Shown: positions 8,334 through 16,945, counted from the first letter of the stretch. The stretch: 64,000 nt of DNA from Desulfovibrio sp. JC010 (GCF_010470675.1 NZ_VOIQ01000012.1:89443-153442), one strand, 5' to 3'. Notes: generated from the sequence alone by a model not told the origin. Program-made: numbers and translations.

Positions 8334-10159
8334 AAATCCTCTGTTTGCATTTCAATTAAGGATGCTTCCATGGCACGGGCAATCTCCGCGGCCTTCCTGT
8401 AATCGTATCCGCCTATGGCCGTGATCAGTAAATTCATTTCCGGGATCAATGCTTGCGGCCAGTTCAATTTTTTGATGGAAAGACTTTTCTCCCTGCATTT
8501 CAGCGGATCGGCCTTATTCAGGGATTCTATGATATCGGCCAGCGCACTTTGAAGTTCGTTCACCGTTGCGGAAGAAACATTTTGTTTGCCGCCGGAAGAG
8601 TCCGGGGAAATATTTTCTTTCGGAATTTCTTTCTGCACGACTTCAGTTTTATTTAAAATTGATTCTGCATGACCGTTGTTTTCCAATCCGTTCTTATCAA
8701 TCGGCAGATAGACGAAGAAAGTCGATCCATGTCCTTCAGTGCTGACAAAGGATATCAATCCGTCCATTGCCTCCACCATCTGCTTAACCAGCGAGAGACC
8801 GATTCCGGCCCCTTCGATTTCCCTGCTGTCGGCGGACAGCCTTGAAAAGGGCTTGAAAAGCTCTGCTTTCTTCTTTGTGGGGATACCTATGCCGGTGTCT
8901 TTTACCCTGATGATAACCTGACCGTTGTGAGCCCGTGCAGTTATGGTTACGCTGCCTTTTTCCCGGTTGTATTTTACCGCATTGGAAAGAAGGTTCAGCA
9001 CAATCTGTTTGAACCTGATTGCGTCTACAAATACAGGGGGCAGGTCTTCCGGGGTTTTATCCAGAACTTCTACAACCTTTGTTCTCGCTAGAGAACTGAT
9101 AATGGAAATGCAGGTCTCGACCGTTTCCTTAACGCTGACAGGGCGCATGACGAAATTCATGGATTCGGAGTCCATTATGGAAAAGTCCAGAATGTCGTTA
9201 ACCATGTCCAGAAGGTGTATTCCGGATTTCTTGATGTGTTTTATCTGCCCCATCTGAGTTGGAGAAAGAGAGGAAGAGTCGGGTTTTAGGAGCAGGTCGG
9301 AAAAGCCGATAATGGAATTGAGCGGTGTGCGAAGTTCATGACTCATCCTGCTGATGAACATAAGCTTTGCATGGTCATCTTTGTTTGCATCATTCAGTGC
9401 CCGGGCGAGCTGGGTTTTGGCTTTTATTAGTTCGGAAATATCTACAAAAGTCTCCAGATAATATTTTCTTCCGGCACGGGTCATGGTTGCAATGCTTTTT
9501 TGCACTACAAGGCCGCTGGGAAGGGTGCGTACTTCATTTAAATCCGGGGTTTCTGTTTCTGCAATGGGACATTGCCCTTCTTTTGCATGGCAGACCAGGT
9601 CAAAACATTTTTGACCGGGGATATCTTCCCAATGTTCGCCGATCATTTGGGCTGCCGCTTTGTTTATGTCCATTATGGTATGTGTCTCCGCATCAATGAT
9701 CACAACCCCGGTAGGAATCAGGTGGAGTACTGTGTCCGCATATTGTTTCAGCTCTTCAATGGTTGATTGCGCTTTTTGCAGGGCGTGCTGTTTCAGTCCG
9801 GCCTCAACAGCCTGAATTAATTGGCTCGGAGTGCATGGCTTGGTCAGGAAGCGGAATACCGCCCCGTCATTCAGGGCCTTGATTGCGGCATCCATGTCCG
9901 CATTACCGGTCAGGATCATTAAGACCGATTCCGGGGAAAGTCTGCCAGCTGCTTCCAGAAAGGAAAAACCATCCATTAACGGCATTTTCAGGTCGGAAAT
10001 AATTACTGCATACGGTCCTTCCAGCTCTACTTTATGCAGACCTTCTTCCGGACCGAGGGCTGTCTCAAAATTAAATTGGCGGAGCAGGCCAGCCTTGAAC
10101 GTATTCAAAATGCTGACTTCATCATCGACCAGAAGTACCTTTCTCTCGTCTAAAATCAT
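8330..10159 (-). CDS. REC-PAS-HisKA-HATPase hybrid kinase with C-terminal tail
   Basis: The start at 10159 is chosen over 10177 because AAAGGGGTCAC precedes it at ideal spacing. The 609-residue protein has a receiver domain (DD at 12-13, D56 in [13 protein letters not shown] in FLTKPC), a PAS domain with a Cys-rich insert ([20 protein letters not shown]), HisKA ([17 protein letters not shown]), HATPase_c ([32 protein letters not shown]) and a tail of about 130 residues. The tail ends in a helical segment with [15 protein letters not shown], resembling the Hpt-like or regulatory tails of such hybrids but without an obvious phospho-His. It is co-transcribed with the downstream hybrid through a 4-base overlap. 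The Cys-rich PAS may sense redox or bind metal, which is inference. Confidence 0.93.
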   Translation of the reverse strand: MILDERKVLLVDDEVSILNTFKAGLLRQFNFETALGPEEGLHKVELEGPYAVIISDLKMPLMDGFSFLEAAGRLSPESVLMILTGNADMDAAIKALNDGAVFRFLTKPCTPSQLIQAVEAGLKQHALQKAQSTIEELKQYADTVLHLIPTGVVIIDAETHTIMDINKAAAQMIGEHWEDIPGQKCFDLVCHAKEGQCPIAETETPDLNEVRTLPSGLVVQKSIATMTRAGRKYYLETFVDISELIKAKTQLARALNDANKDDHAKLMFISRMSHELRTPLNSIIGFSDLLLKPDSSSLSPTQMGQIKHIKKSGIHLLDMVNDILDFSIMDSESMNFVMRPVSVKETVETCISIISSLARTKVVEVLDKTPEDLPPVFVDAIRFKQIVLNLLSNAVKYNREKGSVTITARAHNGQVIIRVKDTGIGIPTKKKAELFKPFSRLSADSREIEGAGIGLSLVKQMVEAMDGLISFVSTEGHGSTFFVYLPIDKNGLENNGHAESILNKTEVVQKEIPKENISPDSSGGKQNVSSATVNELQSALADIIESLNKADPLKCREKSLSIKKLNWPQALIPEMNLLITAIGGYDYRKAAEIARAMEASLIEMQTEDL

Positions 10160-10411
10160 GTGACCCCTTTTCTGCATACTGCTCAGATAGATAGCTGCAC
10201 ATAGCTCAGCACCACCTCATTCGGGCTTTTTCCACTATAAAAGTATCGTTTAATGTGTTGAACTTGTCCAGTCTCATTTAGGGGGGCAGTGGAATTGCTT
10301 AACATCAGGGCAAACTGATGGACTCCTGGACTCCAGGGAGCTGTATGTTTACCATGTAGAAAGCTGGGTGTCCTTTCGTTGTAATTAAACCTATTACCGC
10401 AAGGAGTTATT

Positions 10412-11518
10412 ATGGGTGAACTTATCCTTGCCGGTGCCGGGCACGCGCACATGTTGCTGATGGAAGCCATCCCTGAGATCATTGCGGACGGGCACCGCGT
10501 CACGGTTATCGGCCCGGATGAGCGTCATTATTACTCGGGAATGGGGCCCGGTATGCTCGGTGGTGCTTATGGTCCCGACGAAATCAGTTTTCCGGTGAAA
10601 TCCATGGTGGAAAGCCGGGGCGGTAATTTCATATTCGGCAGGGTTGCGCGCATAGATCCACACAAGCGTCTGGTCTTCCTTGAAGCGGGCCCGGAAGTAC
10701 CCTACGACGTGCTTTCCTGTAATCTTGGCAGCTATGTACCCAGCGGCTTCGCAGGCGGGGACAGTACCGATGTCTATACCGTAAAACCCATACAGAATCT
10801 TTTGCAGGCCCGCATGCGGATTCAGGAAATCGGTTTGGAACGTCCGGTACGCATCGGCATATGCGGGGGCGGTCCCGCAGCACTTGAAGTGGCCGGTAAC
10901 GCTCTGGCAGCGGCCGAAGAGCAGGGATATTTCGGTGCGAAGGTCCGGATTTTTACGGGCAGCGCATTTCTTCGCAACCAGCCGGACAGAGTGCGCAGAC
11001 TTGCGCTCAAAAGCTTGAACAAACGCGGAATAGATATTGTCCAAGGCAGTTACGTGGAGCGTGTGGCAACCGGCTCCGTCATATTGCAAAACGGACAACA
11101 CTACGAACAGGACATCATTTTTCTGGCTTTAGGTGTGAAGCCTTCAAGTGTTTTCACCGCTTCTGAGCTGCCCACAGGGAAGGATGGCGGACTCATGGTC
11201 AACCGCTACCTGCAATCCATTTCCCATCCGGAAATCTTCGCTGGAGGCGATTGTATATGCTTTGAACCGAGCCCACTGGATAAAGTGGGTGTCTATGCCG
11301 TACGTCAGAATCCCGTGCTGGTACATAACGTGCGGGCGCAGCTGGGGGGCCGTCCTCTGAACCCGTTTGATCCGGGCGGTTCCTATCTTCTCATATTTAA
11401 TACCGGGGGCGGGAAAGGTATTTTGCACAAAAACGGATTGAGCTTCGGCGGTCCGCTCGCTTTCCGGATCAAGGATTATATCGACAGGAGATTTATTAAG
11501 CGATTTACGGGTTCTTGA
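10412..11518 (+). CDS. FAD/NAD(P)-dependent oxidoreductase (NDH-2/SelD-associated type)
   Basis: This 368-residue protein is a pyridine nucleotide-disulfide oxidoreductase-fold flavoenzyme. The FAD-binding site is at the extreme N-terminus (ELILAGAGHAHMLLM), the NAD(P)-binding GXGXXA-like site is near residue 150 (RIGICGGGPAALEVAG), and the C-terminal FAD motif is IFAGGDCICF. It has no redox CXXC pair. It resembles stand-alone versions of the N-terminal oxidoreductase domain fused to selenide water dikinase in some bacteria, and more distantly type II NADH dehydrogenases. The start has a strong ribosome-binding site (AAGGAG, 6 bases). Possible roles are quinone or selenium-related redox chemistry; the substrate is not shown. 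Confidence 0.85.
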   Translation: MGELILAGAGHAHMLLMEAIPEIIADGHRVTVIGPDERHYYSGMGPGMLGGAYGPDEISFPVKSMVESRGGNFIFGRVARIDPHKRLVFLEAGPEVPYDVLSCNLGSYVPSGFAGGDSTDVYTVKPIQNLLQARMRIQEIGLERPVRIGICGGGPAALEVAGNALAAAEEQGYFGAKVRIFTGSAFLRNQPDRVRRLALKSLNKRGIDIVQGSYVERVATGSVILQNGQHYEQDIIFLALGVKPSSVFTASELPTGKDGGLMVNRYLQSISHPEIFAGGDCICFEPSPLDKVGVYAVRQNPVLVHNVRAQLGGRPLNPFDPGGSYLLIFNTGGGKGILHKNGLSFGGPLAFRIKDYIDRRFIKRFTGS

Positions 11519-11639
11519 GTCTGTTTGGTTCATCAGAATGTGAGTCATTTTATGGATCTATTTCTTGCCTGTTGACTTTTATATGGAGTGAATATATATT
11601 TATATATTTTATAAACATATAACTTAATGTGTTGTTGAA

Positions 11640-13133
11640 ATGCTGTTTAATTCTTTTGAATTTTTGTTTATTTTCTTTCCGTCTGTTCTGCTGTCCTTCT
11701 TTATTACAGCCCGTTTAACCGCAGGATCTTCCTACTACAGACTGCCTTATGTCATCCTTTTTGCGGCTTCGACAATATTTTACGCATGCTGGGATTACCA
11801 TTATTTATGGTTGATCTTTATGTCGGTTGTTGTGAACTTTATTTTCGGAAAAGTTATGTGTAATGAAGAGAATAAAGCAAAGCCCTTACTTGTTGCAGCT
11901 CTTTTATTTAATCTGTCGCTGCTTGGTTATTATAAATATACAGATTTTTTTATTTCAAATTTTAATTTATTAACGGGTGCGAACTTTAACCTTCAGCATA
12001 TTATTCTTCCGCTGGGGATTTCTTTTTTTACTTTTACGCAAATAGCATTTCTAGTTGATATATACCGCAATGATATAAAAGAATTCAACTTTCTGGATTA
12101 TGCAACCACCATTACCTTTTTTCCCCATTTAGTGGCTGGTCCAATTCTTTTTCATCATTTAATGATGCCGCAGCTGCAAAAAAAGATTCGTTTCAAGTTG
12201 GAAGAGCTGGTGGGCGGTATTACCATCTTCTGCGTTGGATTGGGTAAAAAGGTGCTACTGGCTGATCCGCTGGGGGCTTATGCCGATCCTATTTTTAATG
12301 GTGTGGCGCTTGGGTTCATGCCTGATGCCGGTCAGTCTTGGCGAGGTGCTTTGTGTTACTCGTTGCAGCTTTATTATGATTTTTCCGGATATTCTGACAT
12401 GGCTATAGGGCTGGCTCTTTGTTTGGGCATAAGAATACCTCTTAATTTCTATTCTCCATACAAAGCCGTCAATATCGCGGACTTCTGGCGGCGCTGGCAT
12501 GTTTCGCTGGGGGTTTTTCTCCGTAACTATTTATACATTCCATTAGGTGGTAATAGAAACGGTTTTTTTCGTAAATGCATCAATCTGTTTATTGTAATGT
12601 TGCTCTGTGGGATATGGCATGGTGCGGGCTGGACCTTTGTCGTGTGGGGGGTATTGCATGGCGTGTATATGGTAATAAATACCATGTGGATGCGGTGGAA
12701 AAAGGATGCGCAATTTATCCCCAAATCATTAAGGCATGTTAGTGCCTGTTTTTTTACCTTTTTATGTGTAGTTGTGGGGTGGGTTGTATTTAGGGCCGAC
12801 ACTCTTGATTCCGCATGGGTTATGCTGAACGCGATGCTGGGAAATTGTGTTAAAACTTTGGAAGGAGTCAGCGGCACTGGGTCTGAGTTATATATTGTTG
12901 CGGGCTTGTTGGTCGCGTGGTTTCTGCCGAATGTGCAACAGCTGTTTCTGAGTATCAACCCTTCAGATAATAGTTATACTGATAAAAATGTAACTTCTAT
13001 AATGCAACGTTTTGTTTGGAAAAAAAACAGCCCGGCTGTTTCATGGGCTGTTTTTGCCGGAGCGGTCTTTTTTATTGCTGTAAGTAGAATTGCAACAAGT
13101 ACTTCAGAGACTTTTTTATATTTTCAATTCTAA
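11640..13133 (+). CDS. MBOAT family O-acyltransferase (AlgI-like)
   Basis: This 497-residue polytopic membrane protein starts with the typical AlgI-like opening (MLFNSFEFLFIFFPSVLL). It carries the MBOAT core block YYDFSGYSDMAIGLALCLGI, the segment NIADFWRRWHVSLGVFLRNYLYIPLGGNR, and the catalytic His region LCGIWHGAGWTFVVWG. Such proteins move acyl groups across the inner membrane onto exported polysaccharides. The next gene, 35 bases downstream in the same direction, encodes a membrane-anchored SGNH-like protein, the usual periplasmic partner. Base composition is more AT-rich than in the flanking oxidoreductase, which suggests horizontal origin. The ribosome-binding site is weak. Confidence 0.93.
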   Translation: MLFNSFEFLFIFFPSVLLSFFITARLTAGSSYYRLPYVILFAASTIFYACWDYHYLWLIFMSVVVNFIFGKVMCNEENKAKPLLVAALLFNLSLLGYYKYTDFFISNFNLLTGANFNLQHIILPLGISFFTFTQIAFLVDIYRNDIKEFNFLDYATTITFFPHLVAGPILFHHLMMPQLQKKIRFKLEELVGGITIFCVGLGKKVLLADPLGAYADPIFNGVALGFMPDAGQSWRGALCYSLQLYYDFSGYSDMAIGLALCLGIRIPLNFYSPYKAVNIADFWRRWHVSLGVFLRNYLYIPLGGNRNGFFRKCINLFIVMLLCGIWHGAGWTFVVWGVLHGVYMVINTMWMRWKKDAQFIPKSLRHVSACFFTFLCVVVGWVVFRADTLDSAWVMLNAMLGNCVKTLEGVSGTGSELYIVAGLLVAWFLPNVQQLFLSINPSDNSYTDKNVTSIMQRFVWKKNSPAVSWAVFAGAVFFIAVSRIATSTSETFLYFQF

Positions 13134-13168
13134 AATACTGTCGAAAGTGAAAAAACAAGGTGCTCGCA

Positions 13169-14101
13169 ATGTTTAATATTTCCAAGTCATACTCAAAATA
13201 TATTTGGGCATTTTTAATTACTGTATTCGTGGCTTTTTTGCTTACGGTGGCTACAACAATTTTGATGAACAAGCTAAATATCGTGCCTAGCGGGTATAGT
13301 ATACTTTATCGCTATCAGCTTGATAAAATTAAGAATATAAAAGATCCTGACGTGCTGTTGCTTGGAGACAGTTCATTGGGTAATGCTGTATATGCCCCTA
13401 TGTTGAGTGATCTTATCAACCGTAATGTCTATTCGCTTGCACTTAATGGATCATTTGGCTACGCGGGGTCGTTGAATATGCTGCGCAGGGCGTTGAAAAA
13501 AGGTAAGCCGGAGCTGGTTGTTCTCTGTCAGGCTTTGGAGATGATGACTCGTCCTGTCAGTCATGGGGCATATGCATTGACTATGGAACAACCAACCGTT
13601 GCAAATTTGATTCATATGCGCGGCGTATATATGGATGTTGGTGTGTTTTCGAAGTTGTTTAGTGCATTAGTTTCTGATGTAGAAACCGTTACAATTACAA
13701 AAGATACAGACTACTATCCTCAGGCTGAGGATGTTCGTGAAAAATTAAGTTTGAAAAAAATATTAAAAGGCTATGAAGTAAGTAGAATTGATACTGAAAA
13801 AACACATTATTTGAAAAAGATAGCCGCTCTTTGTAAAGAAAATAATATCCCTGTAGTATATTTTCATGGCCCCATATATGAACCCACTTTAGCTAAATCA
13901 GGCGATTATAAAAAATCCATTAATGAAATTATAAGAAATGTGGGGGTTGTTGTTGAAAAAGAAACTCCTCTTCCCATACCCCTGGATAAAGTTGGTGACA
14001 CGCAAAATCATGTCAGTCCTGAATCAAAGGAAGAATATACAAAAAGAATGGCTGACCTGATAGTAAAATACCTCCCTTCTCATAGCCGGTCTGTAAACTA
14101 A
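13169..14101 (+). CDS. Membrane-anchored SGNH-like protein, partner of MBOAT
   Basis: The ATG at 13169 is preferred (AAGG 8 bases upstream); a GTG at 13160 is in frame. The 310-residue product has an N-terminal membrane segment (YIWAFLITVFVAFLLTVATTIL) and then a periplasmic domain. It shows an SGNH block I-like sequence (VLLLGDSSLGNAV) and a late His in NHVSPESKEEY, where SGNH/AlgX/DltD-like enzymes keep the catalytic Asp-His. Together with the upstream MBOAT protein it probably O-acylates a surface glycan or other envelope polymer. I cannot tell whether all catalytic residues are present. The gene is AT-rich like its partner. Confidence 0.75.
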   Translation: MFNISKSYSKYIWAFLITVFVAFLLTVATTILMNKLNIVPSGYSILYRYQLDKIKNIKDPDVLLLGDSSLGNAVYAPMLSDLINRNVYSLALNGSFGYAGSLNMLRRALKKGKPELVVLCQALEMMTRPVSHGAYALTMEQPTVANLIHMRGVYMDVGVFSKLFSALVSDVETVTITKDTDYYPQAEDVREKLSLKKILKGYEVSRIDTEKTHYLKKIAALCKENNIPVVYFHGPIYEPTLAKSGDYKKSINEIIRNVGVVVEKETPLPIPLDKVGDTQNHVSPESKEEYTKRMADLIVKYLPSHSRSVN

Positions 14102-14135
14102 GGGGCTCTAATGAATTGGTGGCGTTCAGATTAAT

Positions 14136-15185
14136 TCAAACGTTTAGTTCCCGATGATTGCCGGGGCATGTCAGATGATGCTGAAACCCTAGGTGGTGCT
14201 TCTGATCGTTTGTGTCCTGTGTTTTGGGGATGCTGTACAACAAGCTGTTCAGAAAAGGGCTTTTGTAGCAGGGACTGGAAAAGCTTTTATCTAATTCCGA
14301 CTGAATCAGAGCATAGCCATCCAGCGTGAAATGGCACAAGGTGTGATTGATATCAGCCCACTCTGCTATGGGCACTTCCTCATCATATGGATAATTAACA
14401 AAATTTTTCCTGCCCATATTTATATAGGCCAGAGAATTATGTGCCTTTTCAAATTTTTGATTAATTAATTTCAGGTAATTCTCTGACATAATTTCTCGCA
14501 GCACATTCATAAGGTCGCTTTTTAAGCTGTCCTTAACTATGTTCAATACTGTGTTGCCGGCAAGCCATGATGCAACATCGGGGCAGTGTAGCTTGCCGCG
14601 TCCGCAGCCAAGCTCTTTTACCCGGTTGTGTGCGATGGGTTCAACTTTCTCACCATATTTTAAATCTGACTGGGCATCGTCCGTAATGAAGCCCCGGAAC
14701 TGATCACTTAATCTTTTGTGCCTTTCTTTTTTTACTATTCGCAGCAGCAGGCCTCTTTCAACAAAATGAAACAGCAACGATGGGGCAACAGCCATTTTTC
14801 CCAGATCTTCGGAGTATCGGCTGCCGATACATTCATGTACCTGTTTCTTGAACCAGAGCGGAATACTGCCTGTGATGCCATAGTTTTCTGTTATCAATTC
14901 AGTATTTAAGATGCAGACGTCCATGTGTCTGGGGTTTGCCACAAGATCCCCAAAATCCACCATTTGGTAATTGTCGGCATACTTTCCAGCCAATAAAACG
15001 GTCAGTTCCATTAATTTTGCATAGCTTAAGGCAATAAAAGGAAGATACTTAACATCGGAATTTTTGGATATGGACTCCAGCTCGACTTGTCTTAAAGTAA
15101 TAAATTCCTCATCTAAATTATTCAGATCTATTTTTGAATCCAGAAATTCATTAAACCTGATTAAATCAGCAATTGTCATATCCAT
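14136..15185 (-). CDS. Unrecognised protein of 349 aa
   Basis: I do not recognise this protein. It has no signal peptide and no strong transmembrane segment. Possible features are an acidic N-terminal helical part, a central Cys/His-containing stretch (ELGCGRGKLHCPDVASWLAG, about residues 210-230) that could bind metal, and the segment EWADINHTLCHFTLDGYALIQSELDKSF near the C-terminus. Composition is AT-rich, and the gene sits between the MBOAT pair (34 bases away, convergent) and the left copy of the tRNA-Pro direct repeat. This location suggests accessory cargo. A GGGAGTG ribosome-binding site lies just upstream of the ATG. Confidence 0.7.
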   Translation of the reverse strand: MDMTIADLIRFNEFLDSKIDLNNLDEEFITLRQVELESISKNSDVKYLPFIALSYAKLMELTVLLAGKYADNYQMVDFGDLVANPRHMDVCILNTELITENYGITGSIPLWFKKQVHECIGSRYSEDLGKMAVAPSLLFHFVERGLLLRIVKKERHKRLSDQFRGFITDDAQSDLKYGEKVEPIAHNRVKELGCGRGKLHCPDVASWLAGNTVLNIVKDSLKSDLMNVLREIMSENYLKLINQKFEKAHNSLAYINMGRKNFVNYPYDEEVPIAEWADINHTLCHFTLDGYALIQSELDKSFSSPCYKSPFLNSLLYSIPKTQDTNDQKHHLGFQHHLTCPGNHRELNV

Positions 15186-15490
15186 CTTTCACTCCCTATC
15201 CAAGCGGTAAAAAATTTCACTTGCTAATGATAAGTTGAAGAAGGATTTTAAGTATAGTCAGCGCAATATGTGCTCAAGTTGACACAATATTGTCCCAAAC
15301 GAATTTGGCAGGATAGAAGCCTTTGAATTTACTGGTCGGAGCAGGAGGATTTGAACCCCCGGCATCTTGCTCCCAAAGCCGTTCTTGGATGTGACAACCA
15401 CTGAATTCATTGAATAAAATTTTGCGTTGGGGACATATTTCCGGGATTTTTAGGGATTTTTGGGGGTGAATGGTTCCCCGTTTATTTCTG
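15186..15490. other. 305-base gene-free stretch holding the left attachment copy
   Basis: No credible gene is seen here. The stretch contains the truncated tRNA-Pro copy at 15317-15379. On its right side there is a G/T-rich run (15421-15475, with ttttgggggtgaatggttcccc) leading to the 3' end of the toxin gene. An open frame on the minus strand (15274-15510) crosses the tRNA fragment and has no coding character. Confidence 0.6.
15317..15379. repeat. 63 bp direct repeat, left copy (partial tRNA-Pro, att-like)
   Basis: This 63 bp sequence is identical, base for base, to 16883-16945. It contains the 3' 47 bases of the tRNA-Pro gene, from the anticodon loop through CCA, plus 16 bases of 3' flank. 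The match stops abruptly on both sides. Such a truncated tRNA 3' end opposite an intact tRNA is the classic footprint of site-specific integration into a tRNA gene, with this copy as the far attachment site. The tRNA is not functional here because the 5' half is missing. Confidence 0.88.
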
Positions 15491-15778
15491 CTAAAGTTTT
15501 CGTTCCACATCCATGCTTTGATGCAAAATCCTGCTGATTATGACTGTGCTTTTAGCTATGTGATAAAAAATGAGATGTTTTCCTACCGGATATTTACGGT
15601 ATCCATTTCGGATGTGATCACAGCTCACACCAAGTCTATAATTTTCTGCAAGCATATGGAAGGTCGAATCCATTTGGGTCAGATAGTCATTGCGCTGTGC
15701 GGTCCCCCATGTCTTTTGAGTGTATCGCGCAATGTTTTTCAAGTCAGCATAAGCTTTATTGGTTAGCTTGAAATTCAT
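15491..15778 (-). CDS. parE: ParE/RelE-family toxin
   Basis: The 95-residue protein has the ParE toxin layout: helical hairpin LTNKAYADLKNIARYTQKTWG, then beta strands including YRLGVSCDHIRNGYRKYPVGKHLIFYHI and a C-terminal strand (VIISRILHQSMDVERKL). These match ParE family consensus (AxxDLxxI..YT...WG..QA; GR..d.ir.GyR.....hvifY). ParE toxins usually poison DNA gyrase. Its ATG follows the antitoxin stop directly (TAG-ATG), so the genes are translationally coupled. It lies inside the repeat-bounded insert, where it could stabilise the element. Confidence 0.93.
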   Translation of the reverse strand: MNFKLTNKAYADLKNIARYTQKTWGTAQRNDYLTQMDSTFHMLAENYRLGVSCDHIRNGYRKYPVGKHLIFYHIAKSTVIISRILHQSMDVERKL

Positions 15779-16009
15779 CTAGCTATCCAAGTCTTCCATA
15801 ATGTTTTCGAGGGAGTAGTCGGAAAGACCGCTTTCCTCGCCTTCGCGCAGAGCGAATTGTAGAGCCTTTAGTTTGGCCTCTCTTTCTTCAAGGAGCCTAA
15901 GTCCTGCGCGGATTGTTTCGCTTGCGGAATTGAAACGACCGGATTTTACCTGATCGCTAATAAAGGTATCAAAGTGTTCGCCTAAGGTTACGCTGGTATT
16001 TTTTTGCAT
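15779..16009 (-). CDS. parD: ParD-family antitoxin
   Basis: The 76-residue protein is a CopG/ParD-type ribbon-helix-helix antitoxin. It reads MQKNTSVTLGEHFDTFISDQV (ribbon and helix), SGRFNSASETIRAGLRLLEERE (helix 2) and an acidic, flexible C-terminus that would bind the toxin. It precedes the toxin, as is typical for parDE. An AAGGAG ribbon-binding-strength Shine-Dalgarno sits before the ATG and a 12 bp palindrome just upstream may be the autoregulatory operator. Confidence 0.93.
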   Translation of the reverse strand: MQKNTSVTLGEHFDTFISDQVKSGRFNSASETIRAGLRLLEEREAKLKALQFALREGEESGLSDYSLENIMEDLDS

Positions 16010-16026
16010 GCTGGTCTCCTTGCTTA

Positions 16027-16038
16027 TATTTATAAATA
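16027..16038 (-). promoter_or_regulatory. Palindrome upstream of parD, possible autoregulatory operator
   Basis: A perfect 12 bp palindrome (tatttataaata) lies 18 bases before the parD start and overlaps a -10-like AT-rich sequence. ParD proteins repress their own promoter by binding such inverted repeats. The function is inferred from position. Confidence 0.4.
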
Positions 16039-16145
16039 ATATTTGTTGGTATTAATGGCAAGGGGTATGGATAGCGCAGGGAAGAGGCGCAAGGGTAGAC
16101 TGTGCTTGGATTATTATGATTGGATCTTATCGCAATTGAAGAGTC

Positions 16146-16718
16146 TTATTTTACAGGATATTTCTTTTCAAAATCTTCAATGTCGTATTGTAAATTTGCA
16201 TTTATTTTATCAAAAATTTGAGGGAGAATTTGAATTATGGAATCAAAATTAAGTTTACCACTGTGACATGGTCCATGGTATTGTTGGATATAATTCTCAA
16301 TGTTATCTATGTCCGTTTGGCAAAGATTAATTAAGGGATCAGAGGAATTATATTGATGAAAGTTAGATAGATGTATGAATGAGCAACCAAATTTATATAC
16401 GTATTCTGTCCATCCATGAAGGTTGGTTGCAATATCAACCATTTCTCTATCTCTAATCATTTGTTTTTTGCCCTTGGCAGAGATCAGATGCCATTGTTCC
16501 CCTCGAAACATTTGAGAGAGTAATTCTTGGATTTGTTGATTGTTATCAAGATTGCACAGATAAATAGTCCTAACCATAGAATCTAGTTCTTGTCGTAATA
16601 GACTAATGCATGGACTTACGGGTATTGAAGGTAGCTTGGTAAGGGCTATGAAGGCTGTTTTGTTTTCTTGAGATCTATTACGGATAGTGTTGCAGTATTT
16701 ACGTATATATTCTTGCAT
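16146..16718 (-). CDS. Unrecognised insert-encoded protein, 190 aa
   Basis: The start at 16718 is taken because the longer frame (to 16931) runs through a terminator and the tRNA gene. The 190-residue product is AT-rich in DNA and largely helical. Visible features are LRQELDSMVRTIYLCNLDN, KGKKQMIRDREMVDIATNLHGW and a His/Asn-rich block FGCSFIHLSNFHQYN, then KINANLQYDIEDFEKKYP. The overall pattern (RxELDSxxR, then FIHLSxFH) recalls an uncharacterised family seen in accessory regions and may be a HEPN-like helical fold, but this is a weak guess. It lies with parDE between the direct repeats, in the same orientation, so it is probable cargo. Possible roles include defence or stress response; no evidence fixes one. 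Confidence 0.65.
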   Translation of the reverse strand: MQEYIRKYCNTIRNRSQENKTAFIALTKLPSIPVSPCISLLRQELDSMVRTIYLCNLDNNQQIQELLSQMFRGEQWHLISAKGKKQMIRDREMVDIATNLHGWTEYVYKFGCSFIHLSNFHQYNSSDPLINLCQTDIDNIENYIQQYHGPCHSGKLNFDSIIQILPQIFDKINANLQYDIEDFEKKYPVK

Positions 16719-16851
16719 AAAATTATTTCTATCAGATGTGTCATGATCAGGACAAGTAGCTAATCCCGGCTCCCGATCCCAAAAATAACCCGCACCAGCA
16801 CCGCCACCCCAACTACCCCAAAAATTAAAAAGGTCCCCCGGACGGTTCCCC

Positions 16852-16890
16852 ACGAAAAAAGGCTTACAACAATTAATGCTGTAAGCCTTT
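16852..16890 (-). terminator. Terminator of tRNA-Pro
   Basis: An 11 bp perfect stem (aaaggcttaca with tgtaagccttt) with an 11-base loop lies 9 bases past the encoded CCA end. On the minus strand it is followed by a T run (CCTTTTTTC). One arm lies in the 63 bp repeat; the other arm is absent beside the left repeat copy, so the far copy has lost this hairpin. Confidence 0.8.
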
Positions 16891-16945
16891 GAATTTACTG
16901 GTCGGAGCAGGAGGATTTGAACCCCCGGCATCTTGCTCCCAAAGC
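16883..16945. repeat. 63 bp direct repeat, right copy (inside tRNA-Pro)
   Basis: Identical to 15317-15379. It covers the 3' part of tRNA-Pro from the anticodon loop to CCA and 16 bases beyond, including one arm of the terminator hairpin. Confidence 0.9.

Larger units (their letters stand above)
15317..16945. mobile_element. Small integrase-less insert at tRNA-Pro (1.57 kb period)
   Basis: Two identical 63 bp repeats, 1566 bases apart, bound a segment with a ParE/ParD pair and one unknown gene. The tRNA-Pro gene is intact at the right end, as expected when an element enters a tRNA 3' end and restores it. No integrase, excisionase or phage gene fits in the interval. The segment is therefore either a decayed island, a miniature element mobilised in trans, or the residue of a larger island reduced by deletion. 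The att interpretation is inference; the repeat itself is direct observation. Confidence 0.7.

Noticed and set aside
10394..11101. 235-residue open frame opposite the oxidoreductase
   Set aside because: Antisense shadow of a gene with FAD and NAD motifs and a strong ribosome-binding site.
15274..15510. Minus-strand open frame across the tRNA fragment
   Set aside because: It reads through the tRNA copy with no ribosome-binding site or protein-like pattern.
16719..16931. N-terminal extension of the insert gene up to 16931
   Set aside because: It runs through the tRNA-Pro terminator and into the tRNA gene; an internal Met at 16718 is more credible.
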